Assembly: GCA_038496445.1 (NCBI GenBank)
Contig: JALMLS010000578.1
Location: 372,001-436,000, forward strand
DNA from: Trichosphaerium sp. ATCC 40318
Lineage: Eukaryota; Discosea; Flabellinia; Trichosidae
Length of the DNA stretch: 64,000 nucleotides
Direction of reading: 5' to 3'
Each line of letters opens with the position of its first letter. The first letter of the stretch is position 1. Of the stretch, positions 21,891 to 31,787 are shown one piece after another. A program made the translations under genes and the position numbers. The notes under the pieces were generated by a model, which made no database searches, was not told the DNA's origin, and saw nothing but the letters and a program-made list of their open reading frames with translations.

Positions 21891-24444
21891 ATGGCAACAC
21901 ATTCGATTCTGTATTTGATAGGCCTATTTTGTATAGTGTCAATATCACAAGTTTCTTGTCGAAAGAACGTACTTTTCCTTGCTGTTGATGATTTACGCCC
22001 TGAGCTCGAAAGCTATGGCCATGCGCACATGAAAACGCCAAACTTTAATCGTTTAGCAAATATAAGTCTTCAATTCGATCGGGCATACGTCCAACAAGGC
22101 ACGTGATACCCACTCAAATACAACAAACGCAAAAGTGGGTTAGTGGCAAAAAACGGCCAAGTAATTTTCTTCCTTAGCTGTATGTAGTCCTTCTCGTACA
22201 TCACTACTTACTGGTAGACGTCCTGATACAACTCATATATACGACTTGTGCGAAGGAAAAAAATTGTCGAACTCAGCACGTGTTTATTTTTTGTTTAGGG
22301 TGCATTACTGGCGTAACAAGGGAGGTAACTTCACAAGTTTACCTCAGTACTTTAAGGATAATGGGTACCCACTACCTGTCCACTATTGTTCTTGTTCTTT
22401 CGATTTACTTTTTTAACACGTGATAGGTACCTAACGGTTGGCGCTGGCAAAATTTTTCATCCAGTAAGTTGTCCTTCTTTGTTCGATTTTTCTTTTTTTT
22501 TGTTTACCAACAAAGGGCACTGCTTCAAACCATGATGATCCAATATCATGGACAGTACCATTTTACCACGCCCCTGCTGGCAAATATTGGGATTCAATAA
22601 GGTTAGACGAATCGTGGCTAGCTGTACCTGAAGCAATGGAGAAAGAAGTACTCGCGAAATTCTCAAGCGTATTCCACAGCTTACTCTATAAATAGCATCC
22701 ATTGACTGATACAAAGAATACTGAGTATATCATGGAACACATGAAGTCTGCTGTTGCTGGAACACGTGCGTTATGAAATATTATTGTGCTTGTAACACTG
22801 CTATAGAGCCATACTTCGTTGCTCTAGGTATTCATAAGCCACACTTGTAAGTACAACAAACATTAGCAAAAATAGCTAAAATACCACTAGGCCATTTGTA
22901 TTCCCTGAGAAGTTCCTCGACTACTATCCACTCGAGGACGTAAAGCCTGCTTCAAACCAATATGCACCAAAGAATATGCCACCAATAGCATGGAGCGCTT
23001 ATGTACGACAACCCTCTACAATGTGTTTTTATTCAATTTTTTTTGAACAAACTTCTGAAATGTTGAACACAGGGAGAATTACGTCAGTACCATGACATTG
23101 CTAAATTGAACGCATCTGGGGATATTGGTACAACCTTACCAACACAAACTCAGATTGATTTGAGGTACACGATTACAAGAAAACAACAATTTAAAGGTTT
23201 TTTTAAGGAGAGGATACTATGCTGCTACATCATACACTGACTCACTTTTGGGTCAAGTACTTGATCTTTACTATGAACTTGAAATGCATAAAGATACAGT
23301 ATTGATTCTATGGGGTGACCGTACGTCAAAATATTTTCATTCTTTTGTTTCTTCCACTTTCTGTGTTTTTTCTCATTTTTTGCTGTTTAGACGGTTGGCA
23401 GGTACATAATAGTAACAAGATATACTTACGCGCAAGATATTATATTATATTAAACTATTTGAGTAGCTTGGCGAACACGGAGAATGGTGTAAACATGTAT
23501 GTTTTTCATTCTTTTTTTTTCTCAAAGATTGTTGATTGATGGCGTTTTTTACAGACCAATTTCGAGCTTGCAACACATGCTACAATGTTTATACATAACC
23601 CAGGAATGGAGAATATGGGAACCAAAAGTCCGGCACTTGTAAGATGTGATACAATGTGAAGAAAGCTAATACTTTACTTAGACTGAATTTGTTGATATTT
23701 ATCCAACACTCGCTGAGCTATGTGGATTGCCACCTGTTGCCACATGCCCTGAAAATTCTACTGTACGCATGAAAAAAAAAGGCTGTACATTTATGTAGCC
23801 TTTGGCTTCTAACAATATTTAAAAAGGACATCTTGGTGTGCACAGAAGGCCTAAGCTTTGCACCTTTATTAGAAAACCCAAATAAACCTTGGAAGAAAGC
23901 ATCATTTTCTCAGTACCCACGTGATGGAACTAAAATAATGGGTACGGATCCTAGCCACCTTAATATATCTAACATCAACAAAAGGATACACAATGGTTGA
24001 TGATAAGTACAGGGTGCGGTGGAAGACAGAAATCATCAATCAAAATTTGTTCTAAACGTTTTTCGTGAATGATATTTCTTTTTCTGTTTTTTGTTCACGT
24101 GCAACAAAGTCTATTTGATATGAACACGCTGACTAACTATATTAGTACACTGAATGGGTTGAATTCGATGACCAAACATACAAGATGGACTGGTCCAAAA
24201 AAGATGGTGTTGGTATGTTCTGATTAAAAAAAAACGAGTGACCAGAGTGTTACTCACATCAATTTAGAGTTGTATGATCACATTAACGATGAAGCTGAAA
24301 ATGTAAACATTGCGTGCGTACTTAATTATGGCACGAGCGTTTTTCTAACTGTATAACGTGTATAGACTCGAGCCAAGTATGAAATCAGTAGTCGCGGAGT
24401 ATTCTGCTAGATTACATGCAGGATGGAGGCAAGCATTACCTTGA
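21891..24444 (+). CDS. IDS: Iduronate-2-sulfatase-like secreted sulfatase
   Basis: Sulfatase that in animals removes 2-O-sulfate from iduronate in heparan/dermatan sulfate. ATG 21891 opens [19 protein letters not shown], a signal peptide. The core begins [19 protein letters not shown] with metal-binding Asp residues. Exon 2 has [21 protein letters not shown]-x-P-S-R is the formylglycine site (Cys codon 22183-22185). Then [70 protein letters not shown] with the second metal and His residues, [19 protein letters not shown] and [19 protein letters not shown]. It ends [18 protein letters not shown] at 24444. About 15 short exons. The first intron appears to be GC-AG. The order of blocks matches iduronate-2-sulfatase; the real substrate is inferred. 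Confidence 0.88.
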
Positions 24445-25359
24445 GAGAACTGTAATTCATGCCAATAAAGCACCTTCAATACAGTACTGTGATATTTCTT
24501 ATAAACAATGTAGCATGCATTTCTTTTTAATAACAAGATTACTTGAGCGAACAGAACCATGTACGAGTTGCACTTTAAGTACAAACTTTGTAGCCGACTA
24601 AAGGACCAGGCCACGACCTCCTATACTTTCACTTGCGAGCTCTTTAACTATAATTGTCGAATGCAAGGTACTATGCAAAATGTCAGTATTATTCTACTGT
24701 CTTAATGAATACTACACAAGATAGTAGCTTGGTGAGGTTATTGTTTACCAATATTCTGACATCACTTGTAATTTGGTCATTTTCTGATTACCCACTGTAC
24801 CTCACTATTGACCTATCATTTACGTCACGTGGAATTAATTAAGCTCTTTACGAGTACCAGGAAAGTGATACAATTAAGGCAGAAAAATAATAATCCTGAA
24901 CAAGGACGAACATCATCTACACGGAACTAAGGGGACATCCTTTTGAGATAGTTTCGAAAATTGTACTGGATTTCGAGAATCAATCTACGAGGCGTTTTTA
25001 CTCACCTCGTAACCATCTTACATTTCAATTGTATTTATAGAATGTAGCTATGACTATATACTTGCAGGAGTGAAACAGCATCTGGTAATTTTTGTTGCTG
25101 TACTGATAAACAACCTTAATTTCAAAAAACCTCAGCAAAATGGGCATTTACCTTTTAGTCTGTTGCAGTCTTCACGTTGACTGTATTAGAAGCGAAGCTT
25201 ATTTATCACCACAGCTGTCACTTTAGTACTAGTAAAAAAAAACTGCAAGGAAGAACAATCAATGTAAACGAAGTTCAAAGTTAGTCTTTATGTCCATGAA
25301 ACTATTTTTACATTTTCACTGACATACGGAATTAATTGAGTAGGGAAGCTAAGACAACA
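24445..25359. other. Spacer with second copy of the dispersed repeat
   Basis: No supported gene; short ORFs at 24416-24842 lack motifs. It contains the repeat copy at 24969-25050. Confidence 0.45.
24969..25050 (+). repeat. Dispersed ~80-bp repeat, copy 2
   Basis: Ordered matches to 7360-7440 as described there; roughly three quarters of positions agree by eye. Confidence 0.55.
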
Positions 25360-26040
25360 ATGGAAGTTAGAATTGTTGTAGTGGGCGAATTAGGAGTTGG
25401 AAAGAGCGCTCTAATGCTGCGTTTCACGAAGGGCAAGTTTGTACCAGATTTTGACCCAACAATCGAAGAAGCGTACCGCAAGCAACTGGAGATAGACGAA
25501 GAGGTTATAATAGCCGATATTTTAGATGGAACTGCTGGTCACCCCGGAACTGCAGGTAGAGAGCATCGAGTAGCTTCGTCAGTTATTTTGGTGTATTCTA
25601 TAACAGACAAGGCAAGTTTTGAAGCTCTTGCGGCAAAAGTGGATCAAATAAGGCGGTGCGTTTTTGTTGTTTTCAAAGAAAAAAATGAAAAAACTTTTCG
25701 AGTTTTGATAAAAAAACGTGACTTGCTTTATACATTCCGTTACTGACATACTTGTGTTCTTTGCAGAATAAAGGATTTGGATGAAAAAGAAACGTTTCCT
25801 ATGGTATTAGTTGGATGTAAATCAGACCTCAGTGAAAGGCAGGTTACCGAGAGTGAAGGTAAAGAACTAGCTGACTTTTTTGGATCATGTGGTTTTTATG
25901 AAACATCAGCAAAGTTAGACACGAATGTAACTGAAGTATTCGAATATATTTTCCGAGAGACAAAGAAATATGATTTAGAAAAGAGGGCACGTAATAATAA
26001 GAGTCGTCGAATAAAACCTAAACGTTGTACAGTATTGTAA
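25360..26040 (+). CDS. Ras-like small GTPase with altered catalytic residues
   Basis: 189-residue Ras-superfamily GTPase in two exons (25360-25655 and 25767-26040); intron 25656-25766 starts GTGCGT. The first ATG in frame is 25360; the open frame extends slightly above it. P-loop GELGVGKS is at residues 9-16, switch I FDPTIEEAY holds the effector Thr 34, the G3 region is DILDGTAGH, G4 is CKSD (116-119) and G5 is ETSAK. The tail is polybasic and ends CTVL, a CAAX box favouring geranylgeranylation, so it should sit on a membrane. Odd points: Leu 11 stands where Ras has Gly 12, one residue is inserted in the DxxG loop, His replaces Gln 61, and Cys replaces the Asn of NKxD. It may hydrolyse GTP slowly. 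It belongs to the Ras/RERG-like group. Confidence 0.92.
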
Positions 26041-27116
26041 AGTTGTAATTTAAAAAAAACCCGTTTCACATCAACCTTCTTTACTTGTCAAACACGTGAT
26101 AACACATACCGTGACTAAGCTCATCATTATACTAAACTGCTTTGTGCTCAAAATATCGTACAATGTAAGTGCCTTGTTGTCATCACCGTCATCTAGCGTT
26201 AAGATTGTAGTAATTGTCTGACCAATGCGACTAACGATCCAATTTGTACTTAAACCACATGAACCTTACCGCCATTTTCTGTCATGCTTGAAAAGGTATA
26301 GCTACCATGCAATAACTTTGTTACCAGGCACATTGTGTAATTGGAAGCTGTTTCAGTAAATAAAATGATTCAGAAGTGGTAAGCATGTTGTTGTGTTTAT
26401 ACGTAAGTTCTATGCTGGAGCTTTTATTCCGGATTTGACGTGAAATAACGCTATTTGTGGTAGCGCTAAGCCAGATTTTTCGAGACGGTTTGTGAACATA
26501 GGTAGCCTTTTGCAACTCTGCAAGCTATACTATTAGTGTATCCTTATGGAGTACTTTACGTGAGCATAAGTACAGAAAGTCACGTGCGTGCTACAAATCG
26601 GGAGTGGCCTTTTAAAAAGCAGGCTTAACGTTAAATAAATCGCGCTATTTCAGGTCAAATCCAACGTCAATCGACACCTCCAACAAATGAGGCTCCCATC
26701 AACTTACCTCCGACTCTAACAGGTGTAAATCAAGCAAACTGACTACAGAATCACAGTTCACAATTGTTTTGATTCACAAAATTGACTGTTGCAACAACCA
26801 CAGATTATCTACCCAATTCTATAGAAAACTGGGCATGGGTAAATTAGCTAACAACTTTCTTGGCAGAAAGGCAAAAGAGATGGCACACATAGTACACCAA
26901 ATTGAACTTTCTAAAAAATACCTAACCAACAGAAAAGCAAATCACGCAATTCGAACGAGCGACGGCGAGGAATATCTGATTAATGAACACACATAAAAAA
27001 CGAACAGAGAGGACGTTTCCAAGCTGAGGCTTGTGTTGTATTAATGTTAAGCGAAACGTGCTCGATAAAAGTAAAACATAGTCAAATAAACCAAACAAAC
27101 AACATTCCAAGGTCGT
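26041..27116. other. Spacer with unplaced ORF
   Basis: An open stretch at 26769-26996 (+) (FYRKLGMGKLANNFLGRKAKEM...) has a plausible basic helical composition, but no start, splice context or family. Otherwise no gene is seen; CACGTG near 26093 and 26581. Confidence 0.35.
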
Positions 27117-27738
27117 ATGGCCAACGTTCAGGACCTTCCACGCAATAGTACACCTTCCCAATCAACTAGAGCAAGTAAAATCGCCAAAAAGTACAAAGAT
27201 GCTCTAAAACCAACATTTAAAGCGGCCAGTACTACATTACAGGTACGACGGAAGCGGCAAAACGCTAACAATTTGTTTTTGCTCTGCGCACGGTTCGGCC
27301 AGCGCGAATGGACCGAAAACAAGCATTGTAGCCTTTTAGTTTGGTTTTATTTTTATTTATTGCCAAAAGCATTTGCAACTTCTGCGCACGGTTCGGCCAG
27401 CGCGAATGGAACCACTGTACTTGTTTTAGCATGTTTAAAGACAAAAAAAATCGCAATCTTTCGTTAGGAGATAATGTCATAGCATTTTCTTACGCGTACC
27501 CTAGGAGGCAGTTGCTGATAAGATAGGCGAAATGGCATTAACAATTGTTGAACTTGAAGCTAAACTACAAAACCAAAAAGGCGTTAAACGCAAAGCCGAC
27601 GAGTTAGAAGTAAAGAACAAGGAGCTAACAGCTGAAAATAAGCTTTTGCGTACAAAGCTACGAAAAATAAGCGTTTACGCTTCAAATAGTGACGTAGAAG
27701 AAGTAGACGACGTTATTCTCATCCCCTCAACAACATAA
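27117..27738 (+). CDS. Small two-exon coiled-coil protein
   Basis: ATG 27117 opens MANVQDLPRNSTPSQSTRAS and a Lys/Ala-rich stretch. Exon 1 ends at 27242 (...TTLQ). Removing an intron from 27243 (GTACGACG) to the CCCTAG at about 27508 joins EAVADKIGEMALTIVELEAK in frame. A Leu/Lys/Glu heptad coiled coil follows (ELEVKNKELTAENKLLRTKL), and then an acidic tail to the stop at 27738. About 119 residues. I do not recognise the family; the heptad pattern suggests dimerisation. The 260-bp intron is among the longest here and holds a GC-rich 30-bp direct repeat. Confidence 0.6.
27283..27410 (+). repeat. Pair of identical 30-bp GC-rich repeats inside an intron
   Basis: Units at 27283-27312 and 27381-27410 are identical and start TCTGCGCACGGTTCGGCCAG. 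They lie 98 bp apart in an AT-rich intron. Each has a TTCG...CGAA inverted repeat around GCCAGCG. Confidence 0.85.
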
Positions 27739-28376
27739 GTTGTCACTCAAGAAAAAAAGTCACAAACGTCAAAATGATGTACAGCGAATAGCAATCGACA
27801 AAGGAACTACCTCCACGCGTCTAGTGCACGGAACCTTCACAAAAGGAAGTCGTACGGGCTGTCGGCTGACAGAAAAGAAGAAAAAAAAAAACAGCAATCT
27901 TTAAGTTGTAGAATGGATCGAAGGGCGGGTAAATAAACGTGCATAGTAATAAGCCTATTTGTGAAGTATATTCTTTTTTTGATGTCGACTAAGGACTATT
28001 TTAATGGAAAAATACAATTCCAAAAAAAAAATGATTTGGCAATATTGACAAGACAACACTGCGCCGAGTTTAAGTTACTGGAAATAAAAGTCTACATCAC
28101 ACGTTTACTGTTCAAACATTCCAGTACAGAAGCGCGCGTGTGAGGTGTGAGGTGTTTGTTGGAGAGTGCTATTGCCTTCCAAAACAAATATTCTGAAGGT
28201 AGTATTTTCTTTACTTTTTTTCAGTAGATACACAACCGGCTATCGGCAGGACGTGGTATTTTGGTAGCAAATTCTGGACTGTTATATTTAGAGGAAAGAT
28301 ATAGTAGTTTATTATTCACAAAGAGTCTTATAGTACATTTATTTACAAGGTATATTTTTGAATGTTGGTTTGTCGG
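27739..28376. other. Spacer between convergent genes
   Basis: 3' regions of the coiled-coil gene (+) and the basic protein gene (-). I see no additional gene; the short ORF 27961-28143 has no motif. Confidence 0.5.
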
Positions 28377-28859
28377 TCAGTTGCACATAAACGCCAAAGA
28401 CATTTGTTGTCGTGATGCTAGAGGTGCTGTTTTATAGCATTTCTTTGATACTAGCCTGAATTTAATAGTACCAGACTTGGTTAGTGGTCTAAAAGTCCGC
28501 GTCATTGGTATAGCTGGTTTCCTTCTTCTTCTAGGTCGTTTATGAACGCTAGACGCTTGATTGCATTCGTGCCAATTCGCTGGCGAGTAGAGTACGTTTG
28601 CGTTTGTAGATTTCTTTACAGTAGACTTGAATATAACACCAGGAGAGTCTGGAATTGATAACTGGAGTTTTTGTTGAAAAGTCTTCTGGTTTTTACGCCA
28701 CACGTTAGGACCTTCTTCAAAGAAAGCGTAATTGGTAGGTCCTTTAGATGAAGGGGTTGTTGGATTATATGGTCTGAATTGAAATTGGACTACGCGTTGT
28801 TGCGTAGAGCCTTTCTTGAAGCTTTCGGCTTTTACTTGCTGGAATGTAATCTGTTGCAT
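28377..28859 (-). CDS. Basic, intronless hypothetical protein with NLS-like motif
   Basis: 160 codons from ATG 28859 without an intron. The N-terminal half is Gln/Pro/Ser-rich (FQFRPYNPTTPSSKGPTNYA). The second half holds HKRPRRRRKP, a strong nuclear-localisation-like cluster, and further Arg/Lys residues. A nuclear or nucleic-acid-binding role is likely from composition only. No family recognised. Confidence 0.55.
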   Translation of the reverse strand: MQQITFQQVKAESFKKGSTQQRVVQFQFRPYNPTTPSSKGPTNYAFFEEGPNVWRKNQKTFQQKLQLSIPDSPGVIFKSTVKKSTNANVLYSPANWHECNQASSVHKRPRRRRKPAIPMTRTFRPLTKSGTIKFRLVSKKCYKTAPLASRQQMSLAFMCN

Positions 28860-30249
28860 GGTTTTTTTGTAAACTAGCGATGGTGTATTGCTTTAATGAG
28901 AATTTTTACCAAATAATGAAAATGATCCTTAACTTGCTCAATCCCAAAAATGGATAATTTCTGCATTTAGTTCAACAATTTTTACCACGTGTTAAAACCC
29001 TCTACGCTTATACAACGTTATATCGATACTTTAAAGTAAATACAAATTGTGACATTCGCATTTCTTGAAGATTCGAGTAACACTTCTCAAAAACAAGCTT
29101 AAACGCTCTTATTATCATCCTAGATCGCTTATTTAGCTATTTAATGATGTTTCAAGGGCTATTGACCGCTATTTTGTTTTTCCGGCCGCAAATAGAGTCT
29201 AAGCAAAAAATATCGGCAAGAATAGTCCTGATAATGTACTATTCGTATCTACTAGCGCTAAAACGGATTTGTGTAGAGGTAGTTCTGCTTATTCGCTTTT
29301 GAACATACAGTACTTCTGTAGTTCTTAAAAAAGAATGTAATGCAGCAATTACGGAATGATACTCCTATGATAATATAATGGTGTATCTAGCATAACTTAC
29401 TAAAAGCGTAAACTCAACAGAAAAAAAAATTCATATCTTTGTTTTAAAAAAGAAGGAAAAAAACCTTATTCGGGTTTAAGCTTCTATTATGGAAAAAATT
29501 TAGAATAGAATTTCTCAACACAAGTACCCCGAGAGAAACATGTACCCATATTGATATAGGAAATCAAGTTGGTAGTTATATCGTGAGGTAACGTTATACC
29601 AAAAAAAACACCACGAAGTATGCTTTGTAATGTTGCAATAGTATATTGTTAATTTTTAACGGTGAGAAAAGGGATATGGTTTTTGTAATTGGACAATTTG
29701 TTGTTCAAAATACCCGAATTATTTCTTCATTCATACATACCACTACAACTCTTTCGTATTGCTTCATACTTTTTATCCTTTTGTGGTACAGCAGCGTACA
29801 TACCAAGTACACTAGATATAAAACTGGCATTTAACAAAAGCAAAAGAAATTAGTCCCAAAAAACGCGACAATGTACTTGTAGCACACAGTACTACACCCG
29901 AATCTATAGAAAAAGTCGCAATGTTTGCTGTGATATAACTTCACGAGGAAGCCCTCTGAGATAGCTTATTATTACACTTATCACCTTATTTATTATCGTA
30001 TAATGTTGTGCAATGTGACAAAGTCATTTGAAGATTTCATCGTTGTCATCTGCAACAAAGAGCAAAAATACGCTACACTGCAACAAGTTGCACAGTATTG
30101 TGCTTAGACTAATACTTATGAGCGACAACGCTAAGAAATGAGTATGGAGGACAAGTTCAAGATGTAGCTAAAAAGAAAAAAAAACCACTAATATTTTCTG
30201 TTGTACCCAAGACGGCATTGTCAAAGAGTTTATTGTTATTATTAGATAC
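28860..30249. other. Long spacer
   Basis: About 1.4 kb of AT-rich DNA with only short ORFs (29646-29834 is hydrophobic but motif-free). One CACGTG near 28986. I see no gene. Confidence 0.45.
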
Positions 30250-31664
30250 TTATACCGTTTCGATAAAACTTAAAATAACACCGTCAGTGTTATTTTTGTA
30301 TTTGAAAACTCTGGCGTAAGTAAAATCGTTCGTGACATCTTTGTGTATTAATCCAGCTTTTTTAAGTTGTTCCAAAAAATGTTTGAATGTCTCCGGGTTA
30401 CGTCTTGCTGTTGCAAAATACGCGCAGGCGTTAATACCACTTTCTTTTGCTTTTTTTAAATAATATAATAGAACTTTAACCAAGCAATTGGTGAGACCAG
30501 GGTCGTAACACTAAAAATAAAATAAAAAACGTGAGTACAAAGCTTTTTCAGACAATCCAAGTTTGAACCGGTTACGAAGTTCTAATATTATGAACATACC
30601 ACATCTGCCGCGAGTATGATCTCTGGTATGTAATCTATTTCTTTACCAGTAAAATTTTCCCAGTCAAGTTGTTGAACTCGTACAGAGTCACTTTGTACTT
30701 CATCTAATTCAAAAAAAATTAAAAAGACGGCTTGGAATACGCAGCTGCTAGAGTACGTACTAATCTTTAGATTTTGTGATAGATTCCCTAATACTTCTGA
30801 AGTATAATCCGTCAATGTGAGCATCGATGGATTGACATAAGAAAGTACAACGCCAGTAAGACCTATTTTAATTAGTTTGAGCACTGAAAAAGTGAATACA
30901 AAGCGTGAATTTTCTGAAGCGACTTTCTTTTGAAAACACAAAGCACACGTGCCAGTGAAACGTTTTACAGTACGTACCAATACCCGATCCGAGTTCTAGA
31001 CATTTCTTTCCAGCAAATAGTTCTTGTGAAGAGTGTTACAAAGGTAAACTTTCGTGGAGCTTTTTTTTACGTTACCCGGATTATCAATTATAAACTCGGC
31101 TAGTACATATCCAGCCTCCCATTCAGTTAATCCAACGTTATCTAGTTGGTCTGATAGCTTAATGGTAAGTGTACGAGGCGATGCTACTCCTTTTGGTTGT
31201 ATTGTGTAGGTTTTATGACAAACATCGCGCATTTTACCTTCTCTATCTCTTTATTAGCTGGGAGATGCGTTTTAAGACATTTTAAGACGAAAATACGCTT
31301 CTAAATCGTTTTTTTCTTAAGCGTACGTGAATGCGCGTTGTGTTCCGCCCATCATGCCCATAAAAAGCGTTAGAAGCGGTTCATATACCTCCTTGGCGTT
31401 GATTTAATGGAAGACCTCAGAACTTATTTGTACTTTGCGATTTCGCTGTAATTCGTCTATTAGCCATCTCACAAACCTCTCAGTGTACTTTTTACGAGGT
31501 GGGAATTTTTGTACATGCTCGTTGAATAAAACAGTGTCATACAACAATTGTTGATTTGCCAGTACGCCCCAGTCTACAGGTGCGCTTTTAAAATGGTCGC
31601 AAAGCTCCTTGAAAGAAACCATTTGCCTATAATCGCACAAAACATCGTAGCACAGAGCCTCCAT
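30250..31664 (-). CDS. EEF2KMT: eEF2 lysine methyltransferase (FAM86 family)
   Basis: Cytosolic SAM-dependent methyltransferase that in other eukaryotes methylates a lysine of elongation factor 2. ATG 31664 opens MEALCYDVLCDYRQMVS; the N-terminal exon has the FAM86-like helices (YTERFVRWLIDELQ), then SEVYEPLLTLFMG. The catalytic exons read TYTIQPKGVASPRTLTIKLS, VGLTEWEAGYVLAEFIIDN, LFAGKKCLELGSGIG (motif I, SAM binding), LTGVVLSYVNP, DWENFTGKEI and PEIILAADVV (motif corresponding to the DVVYDP strand). The last exon FATARRNPETFKHFLEQL is a FAM86 hallmark. Stop at 30250. At least six exons; a ~25-bp intron follows SSEV. Start codons of this gene and ALIX are 123 bp apart and divergent. Confidence 0.82.
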
Positions 31665-31787
31665 GCTCGCTAACAGAATAAAATCGTATTACAGCTATGT
31701 AAACTTAAAACAAATGAGCTTAACCAAATTACAAATTTTGACGGCGCAATTCTTCACAAGTATTTGGGAAACCACTACAACGCCTCC
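31665..31787. promoter_or_regulatory. Short divergent promoter, EEF2KMT / ALIX
   Basis: Only 123 bp lie between the two start codons, so both genes must share promoter elements. No TATA-like element stands out. Confidence 0.5.
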
